13,067 nt of DNA from JBCAWW01 sp039024315 (GCA_039024315.1 JBCCQN010000220.1:1-13067); one strand, 5' to 3'. Shown: positions 1 through 6,355, counted from the stretch's first letter. The notes: generated by a model not told the origin, from the letters alone. Made by a program: numbers and translations.

Positions 1-62
1 AAAAAGTAGCAAGTAAATAATACAGAGTAGTAAGACCAATTGCTGTAAATCGCCATACCCTA

Positions 63-104
63 TACTAACTACTTTATACTTAATACTTTATACTTTATAC
101 TACC
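63..104. repeat. Degenerate heptamer tandem repeat (TACTTTA)
   Basis: Six consecutive 7-base units read TACTAAC, TACTTTA, TACTTAA, TACTTTA, TACTTTA and TACTACC. The array ends two bases before the stop codon of the neighbouring minus-strand gene, so it would lie in that gene's 3' untranslated region. Positions 1-62 hold no gene that I can see. The unit and register are read directly from the sequence; any role is unknown. Confidence 0.8.
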
Positions 105-106
105 CC

Positions 107-460
107 CTACTTATTCAACTCATATTCAGCAAAGACAATCTCCTCCCCCCGATGCGTTACCGAAAAGCCCACCAAATCATCCTCCACGTATACACGCGGA
201 TTATACTTCATATCTATGGTGGCATAATCGGTCACGACTTTGCGGCCGATATCGCTCTCCAGATAGTAGATGTTACTCAAGAAGTCGTCGAGGATTTTGT
301 CGTTACTCACAAGCTTATCCAAAATCTCCGCTGACATTTGTAGCCCAACATCATTGATCATATTGCGGGCATCGGCTAAGGAATATTGGCGATCCTCGTC
401 TCTCGGGAAGTGAGGGATCAAACTCTTGAGAACACGCTTGAGACGTTTGTATTCGGACAT
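107..460 (-). CDS. Conserved-looking hypothetical protein, 117 aa
   Basis: I do not recognise this protein. It is a small, charged, probably cytoplasmic protein with no signal peptide, membrane segment or cysteine. The N-terminal part (about residues 1-55) is rich in Lys/Arg and Leu and looks helical. The C-terminal part (about 65-117) has alternating hydrophobic residues (VYVEDDLVGFSV, EEIVFAEYEL) that suggest beta strands. The stop is TAG. It is the last of three minus-strand genes, 100 bp after the exonuclease, and may be read from its own promoter because a tandem repeat fills part of the gap. It is called as a gene because the frame is open, composition is protein-like and the direction matches its neighbours. 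Confidence 0.7.
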   Translation of the reverse strand: MSEYKRLKRVLKSLIPHFPRDEDRQYSLADARNMINDVGLQMSAEILDKLVSNDKILDDFLSNIYYLESDIGRKVVTDYATIDMKYNPRVYVEDDLVGFSVTHRGEEIVFAEYELNK

Positions 461-470
461 TTTGGATTTA

Positions 471-500
471 TTGATTTGATGAAGGGTTGATTTGATGAAG
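471..500. repeat. Two tandem copies of a 14-base repeat upstream of the 117-aa gene
   Basis: TTGATTTGATGAAG occurs at 471-484 and again at 487-500, giving a 16-bp period. The pair ends 11 bp before the ATG at 460 on the minus strand, so it sits where the promoter or leader of that gene should be. It could be a direct-repeat regulator site or just a local duplication. Confidence 0.7.
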
Positions 501-560
501 ACTAGTGTAGCAGTTTAGCTTAGACTCAAACATTCAAACCTTCATTCATATTAAAATGGA

Positions 561-1274
561 TTAATCCATTAAGGGAAAACGATTCATTCTCAACATCACT
601 TGGGCGGTAGTACGCACATCCTTTTCACAGTAGATGCGGATACGTTCGTGGTCTTTTTCCTGCCAAAATACGCGGCCTACATCGCTCCCATCAATATCAT
701 CTTTAGGAGAAGGAATATCTAAAACTGCTGATAGCAGATTGAGGCTGGTATAGGACTTATAATCGCCAAACTTCCAGAGCTCCATGGTATCGAGCAGATT
801 GACTTCCCAAGGCTTTTTGCCTTGTACTTGTAGGGAATAAGGAATACGAATTTGGTTGATGACATAGCGGCGCCCCAAGAAAGGATAGTCAAACTCTTTA
901 CCATTGTGGGCGCAGAGGGTACGACCACCTTTGACCGCGGTATATTTGTCGAGCATTTTGCCAAAGTCCGTGAGGATCTCATGCTCGTTTTCGCCTCCGT
1001 ATGACTTCATGGTCATACTAGGCTTATTGTCATCATCAAAAGTTATATAGCCGCAAGAGATACAAACCACTCTCGCAAACTCCGCGTGGATACCTGCCTT
1101 GGCCGTAAATAACTCAGCACTACTCTTCTCCGCATCATCTCCCCTGCGGTAACGATTCGCTTTCTTATCCCATAATTCCTGCATACGCTCGCTAAGCTGG
1201 GGGTATTCGGGTACGGAGGAAGCGGTTTCTATATCGAGAAAGAGGATGTTTTTGATTTGCTCCTTTGTGAACAT
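561..1274 (-). CDS. DEDDy 3'-5' exonuclease, PolB-exonuclease-like
   Basis: Predicted nuclease of the RNase H fold, resembling the proofreading domain of family B DNA polymerases but standing alone (the DNA_pol_B_exo2 type family). All three exonuclease motifs are visible. Exo I is LFLDIETA with D14 and E16. Exo II is AHNGKEFDYPFL with D129. Exo III is YCEKD with Y215 and D219, which puts it in the DEDDy class and implies two-metal hydrolysis of single-stranded nucleic acid from the 3' end. There is no polymerase domain and no membrane segment; 237 aa fits a free-standing exonuclease. The start at 1274 gives Exo I at the usual distance from the N-terminus. It lies 89 bp after the deacetylase-like gene on the same strand. 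The substrate (DNA or RNA) cannot be told from the sequence. Confidence 0.88.
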   Translation of the reverse strand: MFTKEQIKNILFLDIETASSVPEYPQLSERMQELWDKKANRYRRGDDAEKSSAELFTAKAGIHAEFARVVCISCGYITFDDDNKPSMTMKSYGGENEHEILTDFGKMLDKYTAVKGGRTLCAHNGKEFDYPFLGRRYVINQIRIPYSLQVQGKKPWEVNLLDTMELWKFGDYKSYTSLNLLSAVLDIPSPKDDIDGSDVGRVFWQEKDHERIRIYCEKDVRTTAQVMLRMNRFPLMD

Positions 1275-1363
1275 GCAATTTGATACTAAAGTGGGGGAAT
1301 GATTGAGGTGATGAGTGCAGTTTGCGTCAAAACACTCCTAAGATAATAAAATAGCCAAAAAGC

Positions 1364-2671
1364 CTATCCTTCACTGGCCCAGCCAATTACCATCTCTCGC
1401 CAGCCTTGCCATTCTTCGGATTCGCTGAGCACATCATTGTGCAGCAAAACCGTAAAAGTGCCATTAACCGCGAGGGTAGCCGCTTTGAGAGATTGATAAC
1501 GAAGGCTGGCCTTTTCGGGGCTCATCGCTAGATATTGTTGCAAAGTCCGGTCCATGATCATGGTCGGATGTATCATTAATTCCGTGGCCTCATTGGCTAG
1601 GAGATCGTACCAAGGATAGGCGATGGCCATGCCATTGGGAAAGCCTCCCGTCTGAAACAGACAGCTACTATATTCTTCTTTGATCCCCAAGTTGATCAAG
1701 GATCGATAGGTCTTAGGCAAGCGGTAACGCAGGAAGTGCTGCCGAGAACGCAGGATATCTTCCCCCGTAATTTGGGACAAGGCCCATTGCTCATGTGCTG
1801 GCACATTTTGATCGAGGAAGCTCTCATAAGAAGGATGGACCCCATATTGATAACCCGCTTGCGTGATACGCCTGATCAAACTCGCATACTGAGGATGCTG
1901 ATAAGTAAAGCGACTATCATGCTCTGAGTTCCTATCGATCAGAAAGAAGAAACGAGTATGGGTAGTCTTAAAATGCTCTAGAATCAGATCAAAAGTATCG
2001 TTAGGATCTACACCTGTAAAATGCGTGCGTAAGCGTTCCGCGCAGCGGCCCCACTCCCCCTTGAGCAAATCCTTGGCTAATCCACCTAAGGCAATCTTGA
2101 GTCCTTTGTACTTATACTTCCAGGGGAAATCTATATCAAAAGTAAAGCGGGTTTCGAAGCTGCGAGCTTGGCGTAAAGGCAGATTATCCTTGCCAAAATG
2201 TTGTTTTAAGAGGCCCCATAGCTGCTCACAATACAAATGCACCAAAGGCCGTTCACTCAGTTGCCAATCACGAGAAGGATAAGCTTGTGGTTCATAACGA
2301 CCATGCTGATCATAATGGGTCTCTACATACTTTTCGTAGTCAGATACCAAATAAAAGACTGCCGCAAACACATCATAAGGCAGCTGGTACGAACCACCAC
2401 TGGTTTGATAATAAAATAGGTAGGGTAATCCGCCGGCCTGCATTTTGGTATCTACCACTTCCACCCCTTCTTGACTTAGCAAAGCCGCATTGGGCACACT
2501 AAAGGCCTGCGGCAACATCAATTGGGTATAGTTTATCGTCAGCAGCTGGGGATGGGCCTGATGCTCCGCGATGCTCACTTGCTGATACTCGACTCCCAAA
2601 ATACGTCCAAAGATCAACTCCAGCGTATAGCGGAGCCGCGGACTATCAAAGGTGCTAAGAAAGTAGAGCAT
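1364..2671 (-). CDS. NodB-like polysaccharide deacetylase family protein
   Basis: A two-part protein of 435 aa. The N-terminal half (about residues 1-165) resembles the domain found ahead of deacetylase modules in Bacteroidota (DUF7033 type). The C-terminal half is a divergent NodB-type carbohydrate esterase fold: TFDIDFPW around residues 177-184 supplies the metal-binding Asp pair, GVHPSYES is the likely His motif, RQHFLRYRLPKTYRSL follows, and LLHND lies near the C-terminus. The expected activity is removal of acetyl groups from a cell-surface or exported glycan, but there is no signal peptide, so the substrate would be cytoplasmic or handled at the membrane. I chose the start at 2671 (MLYFLSTFD). 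The frame stays open to 2761, but those 30 residues lie in repeat-like DNA and do not look like protein. The family call is firm; the activity is inferred. Confidence 0.82.
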   Translation of the reverse strand: MLYFLSTFDSPRLRYTLELIFGRILGVEYQQVSIAEHQAHPQLLTINYTQLMLPQAFSVPNAALLSQEGVEVVDTKMQAGGLPYLFYYQTSGGSYQLPYDVFAAVFYLVSDYEKYVETHYDQHGRYEPQAYPSRDWQLSERPLVHLYCEQLWGLLKQHFGKDNLPLRQARSFETRFTFDIDFPWKYKYKGLKIALGGLAKDLLKGEWGRCAERLRTHFTGVDPNDTFDLILEHFKTTHTRFFFLIDRNSEHDSRFTYQHPQYASLIRRITQAGYQYGVHPSYESFLDQNVPAHEQWALSQITGEDILRSRQHFLRYRLPKTYRSLINLGIKEEYSSCLFQTGGFPNGMAIAYPWYDLLANEATELMIHPTMIMDRTLQQYLAMSPEKASLRYQSLKAATLAVNGTFTVLLHNDVLSESEEWQGWREMVIGWASEG

Positions 2672-2800
2672 ATTGGGAAGGTAGTACCTAATGATGAAAT
2701 ATTGAAATAAGCAGAGAGATTGCGGAATGTCGAATTTCGAATGTCCAATTTTGAAGGCCAAAATCCTTCTTAGTTCGGAGTTCGTTATATAGCATATATG

Positions 2801-2840
2801 TCATACCGGAATGTGAGGCACGAGCATATCCGGTATCTTT
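2801..2840. repeat. ATACCGGA hairpin repeat, copy 1
   Basis: A 40-base element framed by the inverted arms ATACCGGA and TCCGGTAT. It starts TCATACCGGAATGTG and ends CATATCCGGTATCTTT, exactly as in the second copy at 3100-3139. The 18-base inner part can form small extra pairings. It is directly followed by a GCAGAACG motif. Confidence 0.85.
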
Positions 2841-2850
2841 CATTCCCTGC

Positions 2851-2871
2851 CTGCTTCGCAGAACGCTTATC
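2851..2871. repeat. GCAGAACG motif, copy 1
   Basis: CTGCTTCGCAGAACGCTTAT and following base. It contains the near-palindrome CTGCTTCGCAG and starts 10 bases after the ATACCGGA hairpin. Confidence 0.7.
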
Positions 2872-2985
2872 TTTCTAAGGCAAGGCGCGTGTTTGACTGA
2901 CAAAGTTCCCTCGGCGGAGCTCGGGATGACACGTCTCTCTTATTGTCACCTTGAGCGCAGTCGAAAGGCCTTGGAGATTGGTTAA

Positions 2986-3005
2986 TGCTTCGCAGAACGC
3001 TTGTC
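2986..3005. repeat. GCAGAACG motif, copy 2
   Basis: TGCTTCGCAGAACGCTTGTC. It matches copy 1 at nearly every position and has the same orientation, but no ATACCGGA hairpin is next to it. Confidence 0.7.
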
Positions 3006-3099
3006 TCTTAGATCCCTGCTCTATGAATTCGCCTTGGCTCATTCATTAGGCTGGGATGACATAGGGTAGATTTTAAGTAGGAGGAATTAAAGCTATCCG

Positions 3100-3139
3100 T
3101 CATACCGGAATGTGAAGTATGTACATATCCGGTATCTTT
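3100..3139. repeat. ATACCGGA hairpin repeat, copy 2
   Basis: Same arms and flanks as copy 1. The inner bases differ almost only by transitions: GAGGCACGAGCAT in copy 1 against GAAGTATGTACAT here. A T-run and a GCAGAACG motif follow, so the pair of elements recurs in the same order. Confidence 0.85.
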
Positions 3140-3150
3140 ATTTTTTTTTG

Positions 3151-3171
3151 CTGCTGCGCAGAACGTTCATC
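3151..3171. repeat. GCAGAACG motif, copy 3
   Basis: CTGCTGCGCAGAACGTTCAT and following base. This is the CTGCGCAG palindrome version, also seen in the inverted pair at 7547-7643. Confidence 0.7.
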
Positions 3172-3205
3172 CCCTTTCCTCCCTTCATAATTCAGTGTTC
3201 GAAAT

Positions 3206-3829
3206 TCAATCCACCACAACTGCCAGTCCTTCCTGTACCGCTTTCATCACCCAAAGGATTTGGGACTCGGTATTGCGGTTGAGGGAGAGAGGGGGAAGTT
3301 CGGTAGGGCCGAACCAACGAATGTCCGTCGTCTCAATGCTCTCTTTGATTTCGCCGCCTTCTACTTCACAGTGGATGGCCATCTTGTAAACATAGTCAGG
3401 CTCGGGTGGCGCATGCGGATGACAACGCTTGTCCCAAACCGCGAGCAAGCGCTTAGCGCACACAATCAAACCCGTCTCTTCGCGGACCTCCTTCACAGCG
3501 TTCTCCGCAGGAGTACTGCCAATCTCAGCCCACCCACCTGGCATGGACCAAAGTTGATTGTCAGCCTCCTTGACCAAGAGGATTTTATCGTTTTGCATCA
3601 CTACAGCCCGCACGTCCACTTTGGGCGTAGGATATCGGGAGTAGCTCGCCCACATATCGAGGACTTTTTCTAGGGGCATATCACTATAGTCCGACAATAT
3701 CTGGGAGGCGATCTTGCGGAGACGTTCGTAGCGGATCTTATCAAAAGGTCCTTCTGTATAAGTAAGGCCTTCTTGCGCAATAGATTGCAGTTGCTGGGCG
3801 ATTTCCAGCCAAGGATAGTTCGTAGCCAT
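3206..3829 (-). CDS. NUDIX hydrolase with N-terminal NUDIX_N domain (YjhB/ADP-ribose pyrophosphatase type)
   Basis: A 207-aa protein. Residues 1-65 form the helical N-terminal domain (LEIAQQLQSIAQEGLTY..D..RYERLRKIAS) typical of the PF12535 group. Residues 70-200 form the NUDIX fold. The NUDIX box is PGGWAEIGSTPAENAVKEVREETGL (split: G99, then K113-E114, R116-E117-E118, G120). Its first Glu position is Ser and its first Arg is Lys. I recall this group commonly departing from the consensus there, so I do not read it as loss of function. Known relatives hydrolyse nucleoside diphosphates linked to another group, such as ADP-ribose or CDP-choline; the substrate here is undetermined. It follows the MoaD-like gene after 15 bp, so the two are probably cotranscribed. 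Confidence 0.9.
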   Translation of the reverse strand: MATNYPWLEIAQQLQSIAQEGLTYTEGPFDKIRYERLRKIASQILSDYSDMPLEKVLDMWASYSRYPTPKVDVRAVVMQNDKILLVKEADNQLWSMPGGWAEIGSTPAENAVKEVREETGLIVCAKRLLAVWDKRCHPHAPPEPDYVYKMAIHCEVEGGEIKESIETTDIRWFGPTELPPLSLNRNTESQILWVMKAVQEGLAVVVD

Positions 3830-3844
3830 ATGTGTTAGGGCGCT

Positions 3845-4117
3845 TTAGCCGCCCGAAAGTGCTTGCATGATAAATACTTCATCGCTGGCCTTAAGTTGAT
3901 CTTCAAGGCTACTGAGATCCCGAATCAGCACATCATTGACAAAAATATTGACGTGTTTTCTCAACTCTTCTTGTTCGTCTAGCAGGTAATCCTTGATACC
4001 AGGATACTGCTGTTCGAGTTGGTGGAGTAGCTCCCCCACACTGGAGGCATCGATTTGGGAGGCCTCAAGCGCCGGAAAAAAGCGTTTGAGAATAGGCGTG
4101 AATTGAACACGGGGCAT
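3845..4117 (-). CDS. MoaD/ThiS-family sulfur-carrier-like protein
   Basis: A 90-aa beta-grasp protein ending in ALSGG. The C-terminal Gly-Gly is where MoaD and ThiS are adenylated and turned into a thiocarboxylate. Other family features are VGELLHQLEQQYPGI, HVNIFVNDVLI and the closing strand DEVFIMQALSGG. Length fits MoaD. The frame is open up to 4150, but MPRVQFTPILKRFF at 4117 begins right at the first beta strand, so I chose it. No molybdopterin or thiamine synthesis gene, and no MoeB/ThiF activating enzyme, lies in the window. It may therefore serve another sulfur-transfer or protein-modifying role. It is divergent from the TerC gene and shares a 63-bp spacer with it. Confidence 0.82.
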   Translation of the reverse strand: MPRVQFTPILKRFFPALEASQIDASSVGELLHQLEQQYPGIKDYLLDEQEELRKHVNIFVNDVLIRDLSSLEDQLKASDEVFIMQALSGG

Positions 4118-4167
4118 AGTAGTCGCGAGATATAAGCTTTTGCTACACACAATATACAGTTTTGCCC

Positions 4168-4175
4168 TATATTTG
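4168..4175 (+). promoter_or_regulatory. Bacteroidota -7 box for the TerC gene
   Basis: TATATTTG matches TAnnTTTG exactly and lies 5 bp before the ATG at 4181. The nearest upstream TTG is at 4140-4142, 25 bp away, slightly more than usual. If it is used, transcription would begin at or next to the start codon. Confidence 0.45.
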
Positions 4176-4180
4176 CCTCT

Positions 4181-4960
4181 ATGATGGACTTCGCCGAAAT
4201 ACTCACGGGAGCCGCGCTGCTCAGTTTGTTTACCCTTACCTTGATGGAAATCATCTTGGGGATAGACAACATAGTGTTTATCTCCATTGTGGTAAGTAAG
4301 TTACCAGAAGAGCAACAACCAAGGGCGCGAACCTTGGGGCTGGTCTTGGCTTTGGTATTTCGCTTGGCACTATTGACGACCATCAAATGGATCGTAACGG
4401 AACTAACCAACCCACTTTTTACGATTGATTGGTTTGGGATGGAGCCGCTAGGCATCAGTGTCAAAGACCTGATCCTGCTGGGTGGAGGGCTCTTTTTGAT
4501 TGGCAAGAGTATCACAGAGATGCACCATAAGCTGGAAGGGGTTGCAGAGGATAATCGAGAAGTTCGGGCCAATGGCTTTGCCAATGTGATCTTTCAAATC
4601 ATCTTGATCGATATAGTTTTTTCCTTTGACTCGATATTGACGGCCGTCGGCTTGGCAGATCAACTATTGATTATGATCATAGCAGTCGTCATCTCGATGA
4701 TCGTGATGATTATCTTTTCGGGGGCGATCGCAGACTTCATCAACAATCGTCCTACGATCAAGATGTTGGCTCTCTCCTTTTTGATTTTGATTGGTTTTAT
4801 GCTGGTCCTTGAGAGCTTGCACCAACACATCGATAAAGGCTACATTTATTTTGCCATGGCCTTCTCTTTGGTGGTCGAGCTTTTAAATAGCCGCATTCGC
4901 GGAACGAGTGAACAGCCCGTAATCCTGCAAGACGAATGGCATGACAATGACCCCGACTAG
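4181..4960 (+). CDS. TerC family integral membrane protein
   Basis: A 259-aa polytopic membrane protein with about seven hydrophobic helices. The two family signatures are present: MEIILGIDNIVFISIV near residues 22-37 and IVFSFDSILTAVGLAD around 149-164. Their acidic residues lie inside membrane helices, as expected for a metal ion transporter. TerC proteins are linked to tellurite resistance and, in several bacteria, to manganese export or metal loading of exported enzymes. The charged, soluble C-terminus is short and there is no CBS or CorC domain. The gene starts with two Met codons (4181 and 4184); either may be used. It is divergent from the MoaD-like gene. No other tellurite gene is nearby, so a metal-homeostasis role is more likely than a resistance cluster. 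Confidence 0.92.
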   Translation: MMDFAEILTGAALLSLFTLTLMEIILGIDNIVFISIVVSKLPEEQQPRARTLGLVLALVFRLALLTTIKWIVTELTNPLFTIDWFGMEPLGISVKDLILLGGGLFLIGKSITEMHHKLEGVAEDNREVRANGFANVIFQIILIDIVFSFDSILTAVGLADQLLIMIIAVVISMIVMIIFSGAIADFINNRPTIKMLALSFLILIGFMLVLESLHQHIDKGYIYFAMAFSLVVELLNSRIRGTSEQPVILQDEWHDNDPD

Positions 4961-5281
4961 ACTTGCAGCGACAATTATCCCTATTTCCAAAAAGTAAGGT
5001 TTTGAGAAATAAGGTCTAATTCAGACCGTTAAGACAGGCTTTTTTGCAGAGCTTCGTCTGATCTGTCATTTCATTGTGCTGAATGGTTCGGGCCCTCAAA
5101 AAGCCAAAATCGCTGAAAATCAGCTTATACTGGGAATTTTACCTTTCCCCATGCTTTTTCCACCACCGATACGTTTCATGCATAGAATTTTAATCGAAAA
5201 CGTATATCTATGTATCATACAAACAAAGATATTTATCACATCAACGTTCTTATCACTTAAACAACAAACACCTTAATTATC
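4961..5281 (+). other. Intergenic region, no gene seen
   Basis: This 321-base stretch separates TerC from the small secreted protein. A weak hairpin GGTCT-AATTC-AGACC lies at 5013-5027, with a T-run only at 5040-5045, so it is not a standard terminator. The last 40 bases are A-rich and G-poor (AAACAACAAACACC before the ATG), a leader type common ahead of expressed Bacteroidota genes. I could not place a good promoter; TACCTTTC at 5140-5147 is a 7-of-8 match without a good upstream TTG. Confidence 0.6.
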
Positions 5282-5653
5282 ATGAAAAAGATCACCAACA
5301 TCCAATTGCTAGCTTGCTTCTTTACTCTGTTTTTGATGGTTGCAGTAAACACACAAGCAGTGGCGCAAAAAAAAGCTCCTATTAGCATGGAGATGATGGC
5401 TGATATGTCTGATGATATCGATGCGCCAGTTGTATTGGAGATCAATGAGACTCCTGATACTGCGGCAGAGCCAATCGTTATTTTCAACGATCGTAGCATG
5501 AAGCCTGTGGCCCCCTTGACTAGCCCAGTAATGGAAGTCGAAGGAGTGATCGTAGCAGAAAAGACCAATGTCATGCTTTCTGCCCCCTGCTGTGAAAAAG
5601 AAAACGCAGCCTGCCAAACCAGCAATCTTCGTGCGCTTGCCGGCAGCAAATAA
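5282..5653 (+). CDS. Small secreted protein, 123 aa, function unknown
   Basis: I do not recognise a family. It begins with a clear Sec signal peptide: basic MKK, hydrophobic residues about 9-22, and a likely cleavage after A26-V27-A28, just before Q29. The mature part is about 95 aa. It is acidic and Met-rich at its start (SMEMMADMSDDID). A Pro-, Val- and Glu-rich middle follows. A cysteine patch PCCEKENAAC has C103, C104 and C111. No lipobox, membrane anchor or C-terminal sorting domain is visible. The product should therefore be periplasmic or external. The cysteines could form a disulfide or bind metal; this is inference. It is a single-gene unit closed by a strong terminator. Confidence 0.78.
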   Translation: MKKITNIQLLACFFTLFLMVAVNTQAVAQKKAPISMEMMADMSDDIDAPVVLEINETPDTAAEPIVIFNDRSMKPVAPLTSPVMEVEGVIVAEKTNVMLSAPCCEKENAACQTSNLRALAGSK

Positions 5654-5678
5654 TTCGCAAAGGTTAAAGTAAATATAG

Positions 5679-5714
5679 AGCCCCCATGGTTGAAACCGTG
5701 GGGGCTTTGGTTTT
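5679..5714 (+). terminator. Rho-independent terminator of the small secreted protein gene
   Basis: AGCCCCCA and TGGGGGCT form an 8-bp stem that can extend through GGT/ACC after one mismatch. TTTGGTTTT follows, and a further T-run comes at 5720-5727. The stop codon is 26 bp upstream. Confidence 0.88.
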
Positions 5715-5734
5715 AAAATTTTTTTTTGCACCAT

Positions 5735-5766
5735 TTTGGAGCAATCACTCTAATTTATTTAATTTG
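5735..5766 (+). promoter_or_regulatory. Promoter candidate for the membrane protein/TetR unit
   Basis: TTTG at 5735-5738 is followed after 20 bp by TTAATTTG at 5759-5766, a 7-of-8 match to TAnnTTTG. Spacing is right for the Bacteroidota sigma factor. The predicted transcript start is near 5770, where the second operator candidate begins. Confidence 0.5.
5737..5752. promoter_or_regulatory. Operator candidate 1 (degenerate palindrome)
   Basis: TGGAGCAATCACTCTA agrees with operator candidate 2 at 12 of 16 positions. It overlaps the -33 element and the spacer of the promoter candidate, where a bound repressor would block RNA polymerase. Confidence 0.5.
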
Positions 5767-5769
5767 TTT

Positions 5770-5785
5770 TAGAGCAAATGCTCTA
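5770..5785. promoter_or_regulatory. Operator candidate 2 (perfect palindrome)
   Basis: TAGAGCA-AA-TGCTCTA is a perfect 7-bp inverted repeat with a 2-bp centre, the size and symmetry of many TetR operators. Its centre is 33 bp from that of candidate 1, about three helical turns. It lies at the predicted transcript start. Confidence 0.62.
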
Positions 5786-5818
5786 GAATTCTTTCTCATT
5801 CTTATAAGCATATTCAAA

Positions 5819-6286
5819 ATGAATAAAAATTTACTTTCCAGTTTCCTCAAGGTATCAGCTGTATTATGGATCATTTGGGGACTTGTCCACGTCTTGGCAG
5901 GGGTCATGACCTTAAAGGGCCATTTTGATGGGGACGTCTCAGCCTCGATCGCAGGCATTGCGGACGCGGTCGAAGCTAGTGCAGTCCAAATGAACTATCA
6001 CCCTGCAGCAAGCGCGATCGTAGCCCAGCATGGGTTCAATTTATTTTGGATAGGGATCGTTACCTTCATCTCCGCCTTTTACATTTGGAAGAAAAACGCC
6101 AATGCGATCTTTCTAGCGGCGATTACGGGAGGCTTAGCCGATGTCGGTTACTTTCTCTTTCTAGATCTTGGCGGACACGTAAAATTTATCCCTGGGACAC
6201 TTATGACGATTGTCTCAGCGACGGCGATTATTTTGAGTTTCTACGCTTATTTTAAAAGCGATAAGATGGCGGCTTTTGCGGATTAG
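5819..6286 (+). CDS. Four-helix integral membrane protein
   Basis: A 155-aa protein with four predicted membrane helices, at about residues 13-33, 74-90, 96-116 and 124-145. A soluble segment of about 40 residues (GHFDGDVSASIAGIADAVEA...) follows helix 1. It also has several His residues (H24, H35, H61, H71, H120). I know no firm function for it. The frame is open up to 5726, but the promoter and operator candidates lie inside that stretch, and MNKNLLSSFLK at 5819 is a natural membrane protein N-terminus. The TetR gene follows after 69 bp in the same direction. The operators upstream make this protein the likely regulated target, for example an efflux or stress membrane protein. Confidence 0.82.
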   Translation: MNKNLLSSFLKVSAVLWIIWGLVHVLAGVMTLKGHFDGDVSASIAGIADAVEASAVQMNYHPAASAIVAQHGFNLFWIGIVTFISAFYIWKKNANAIFLAAITGGLADVGYFLFLDLGGHVKFIPGTLMTIVSATAIILSFYAYFKSDKMAAFAD

Positions 6287-6301
6287 AAACTGCTAGCATT
6301 G

Positions 6302-6330
6302 TTTGTTCCTGATAAAATAGGCTAATTTTA
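6302..6330 (+). promoter_or_regulatory. Possible own promoter of the TetR gene
   Basis: TTTG (6302-6305), 17 bp, then TAATTTTA (6323-6330), a 7-of-8 match. No copy of the GAGCA/TGCTC palindrome is seen here. TetR might be made from this promoter, from the upstream one, or both. Confidence 0.3.
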
Positions 6331-6355
6331 TGGTTTAAATACCAAAGCCCTTATC

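Larger units (their letters stand above)
2672..3205. other. Gene-free island of short dispersed repeats
   Basis: I find no credible gene in these 534 bases. They hold two copies of an ATACCGGA hairpin repeat, three copies of a GCAGAACG motif, a 24-base element at 2945-2968 with the core TTGAGCGCAGTCGAAAGG (a string I associate with Bacteroidota spacers), and scraps ending in CGGGATGACA or TGGGATGACA. TTCGAAATTC-like words lie near both ends (about 2730-2745 and 3199-3207, the latter touching the NUDIX stop codon). The area looks like an accumulation site for intergenic repeats between two minus-strand genes. Confidence 0.75.

Noticed and set aside
2672..2761. N-terminal extension of the deacetylase-like protein to 2761
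   Set aside because: The 30 extra residues lie in repeat-type DNA and do not resemble the family; the Met at 2671 begins the conserved part.
2688..2903. A 71-codon minus-strand open frame in the repeat island
   Set aside because: It runs through the ATACCGGA hairpin and the TTCGAAATTC repeats, overlaps the start of the deacetylase gene and has no protein-like domain.
3493..3535. Broken NUDIX box in the first NUDIX hydrolase
   Set aside because: The Ser in place of the first Glu and the Lys in place of Arg are, as far as I recall, common in the NUDIX_N group, so I do not call it inactive.
5013..5045. Terminator after TerC
   Set aside because: The stem is only 5 bp and the T-run starts 13 bases after it.
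5224..5231. Minus-strand TATCTTTG promoter box
   Set aside because: No TTG at the right distance and no minus-strand gene downstream.
5076..5276. A 66-codon open frame between TerC and the small secreted protein
   Set aside because: Low-complexity hydrophobic content, no family resemblance, and it covers the likely promoter and leader region.
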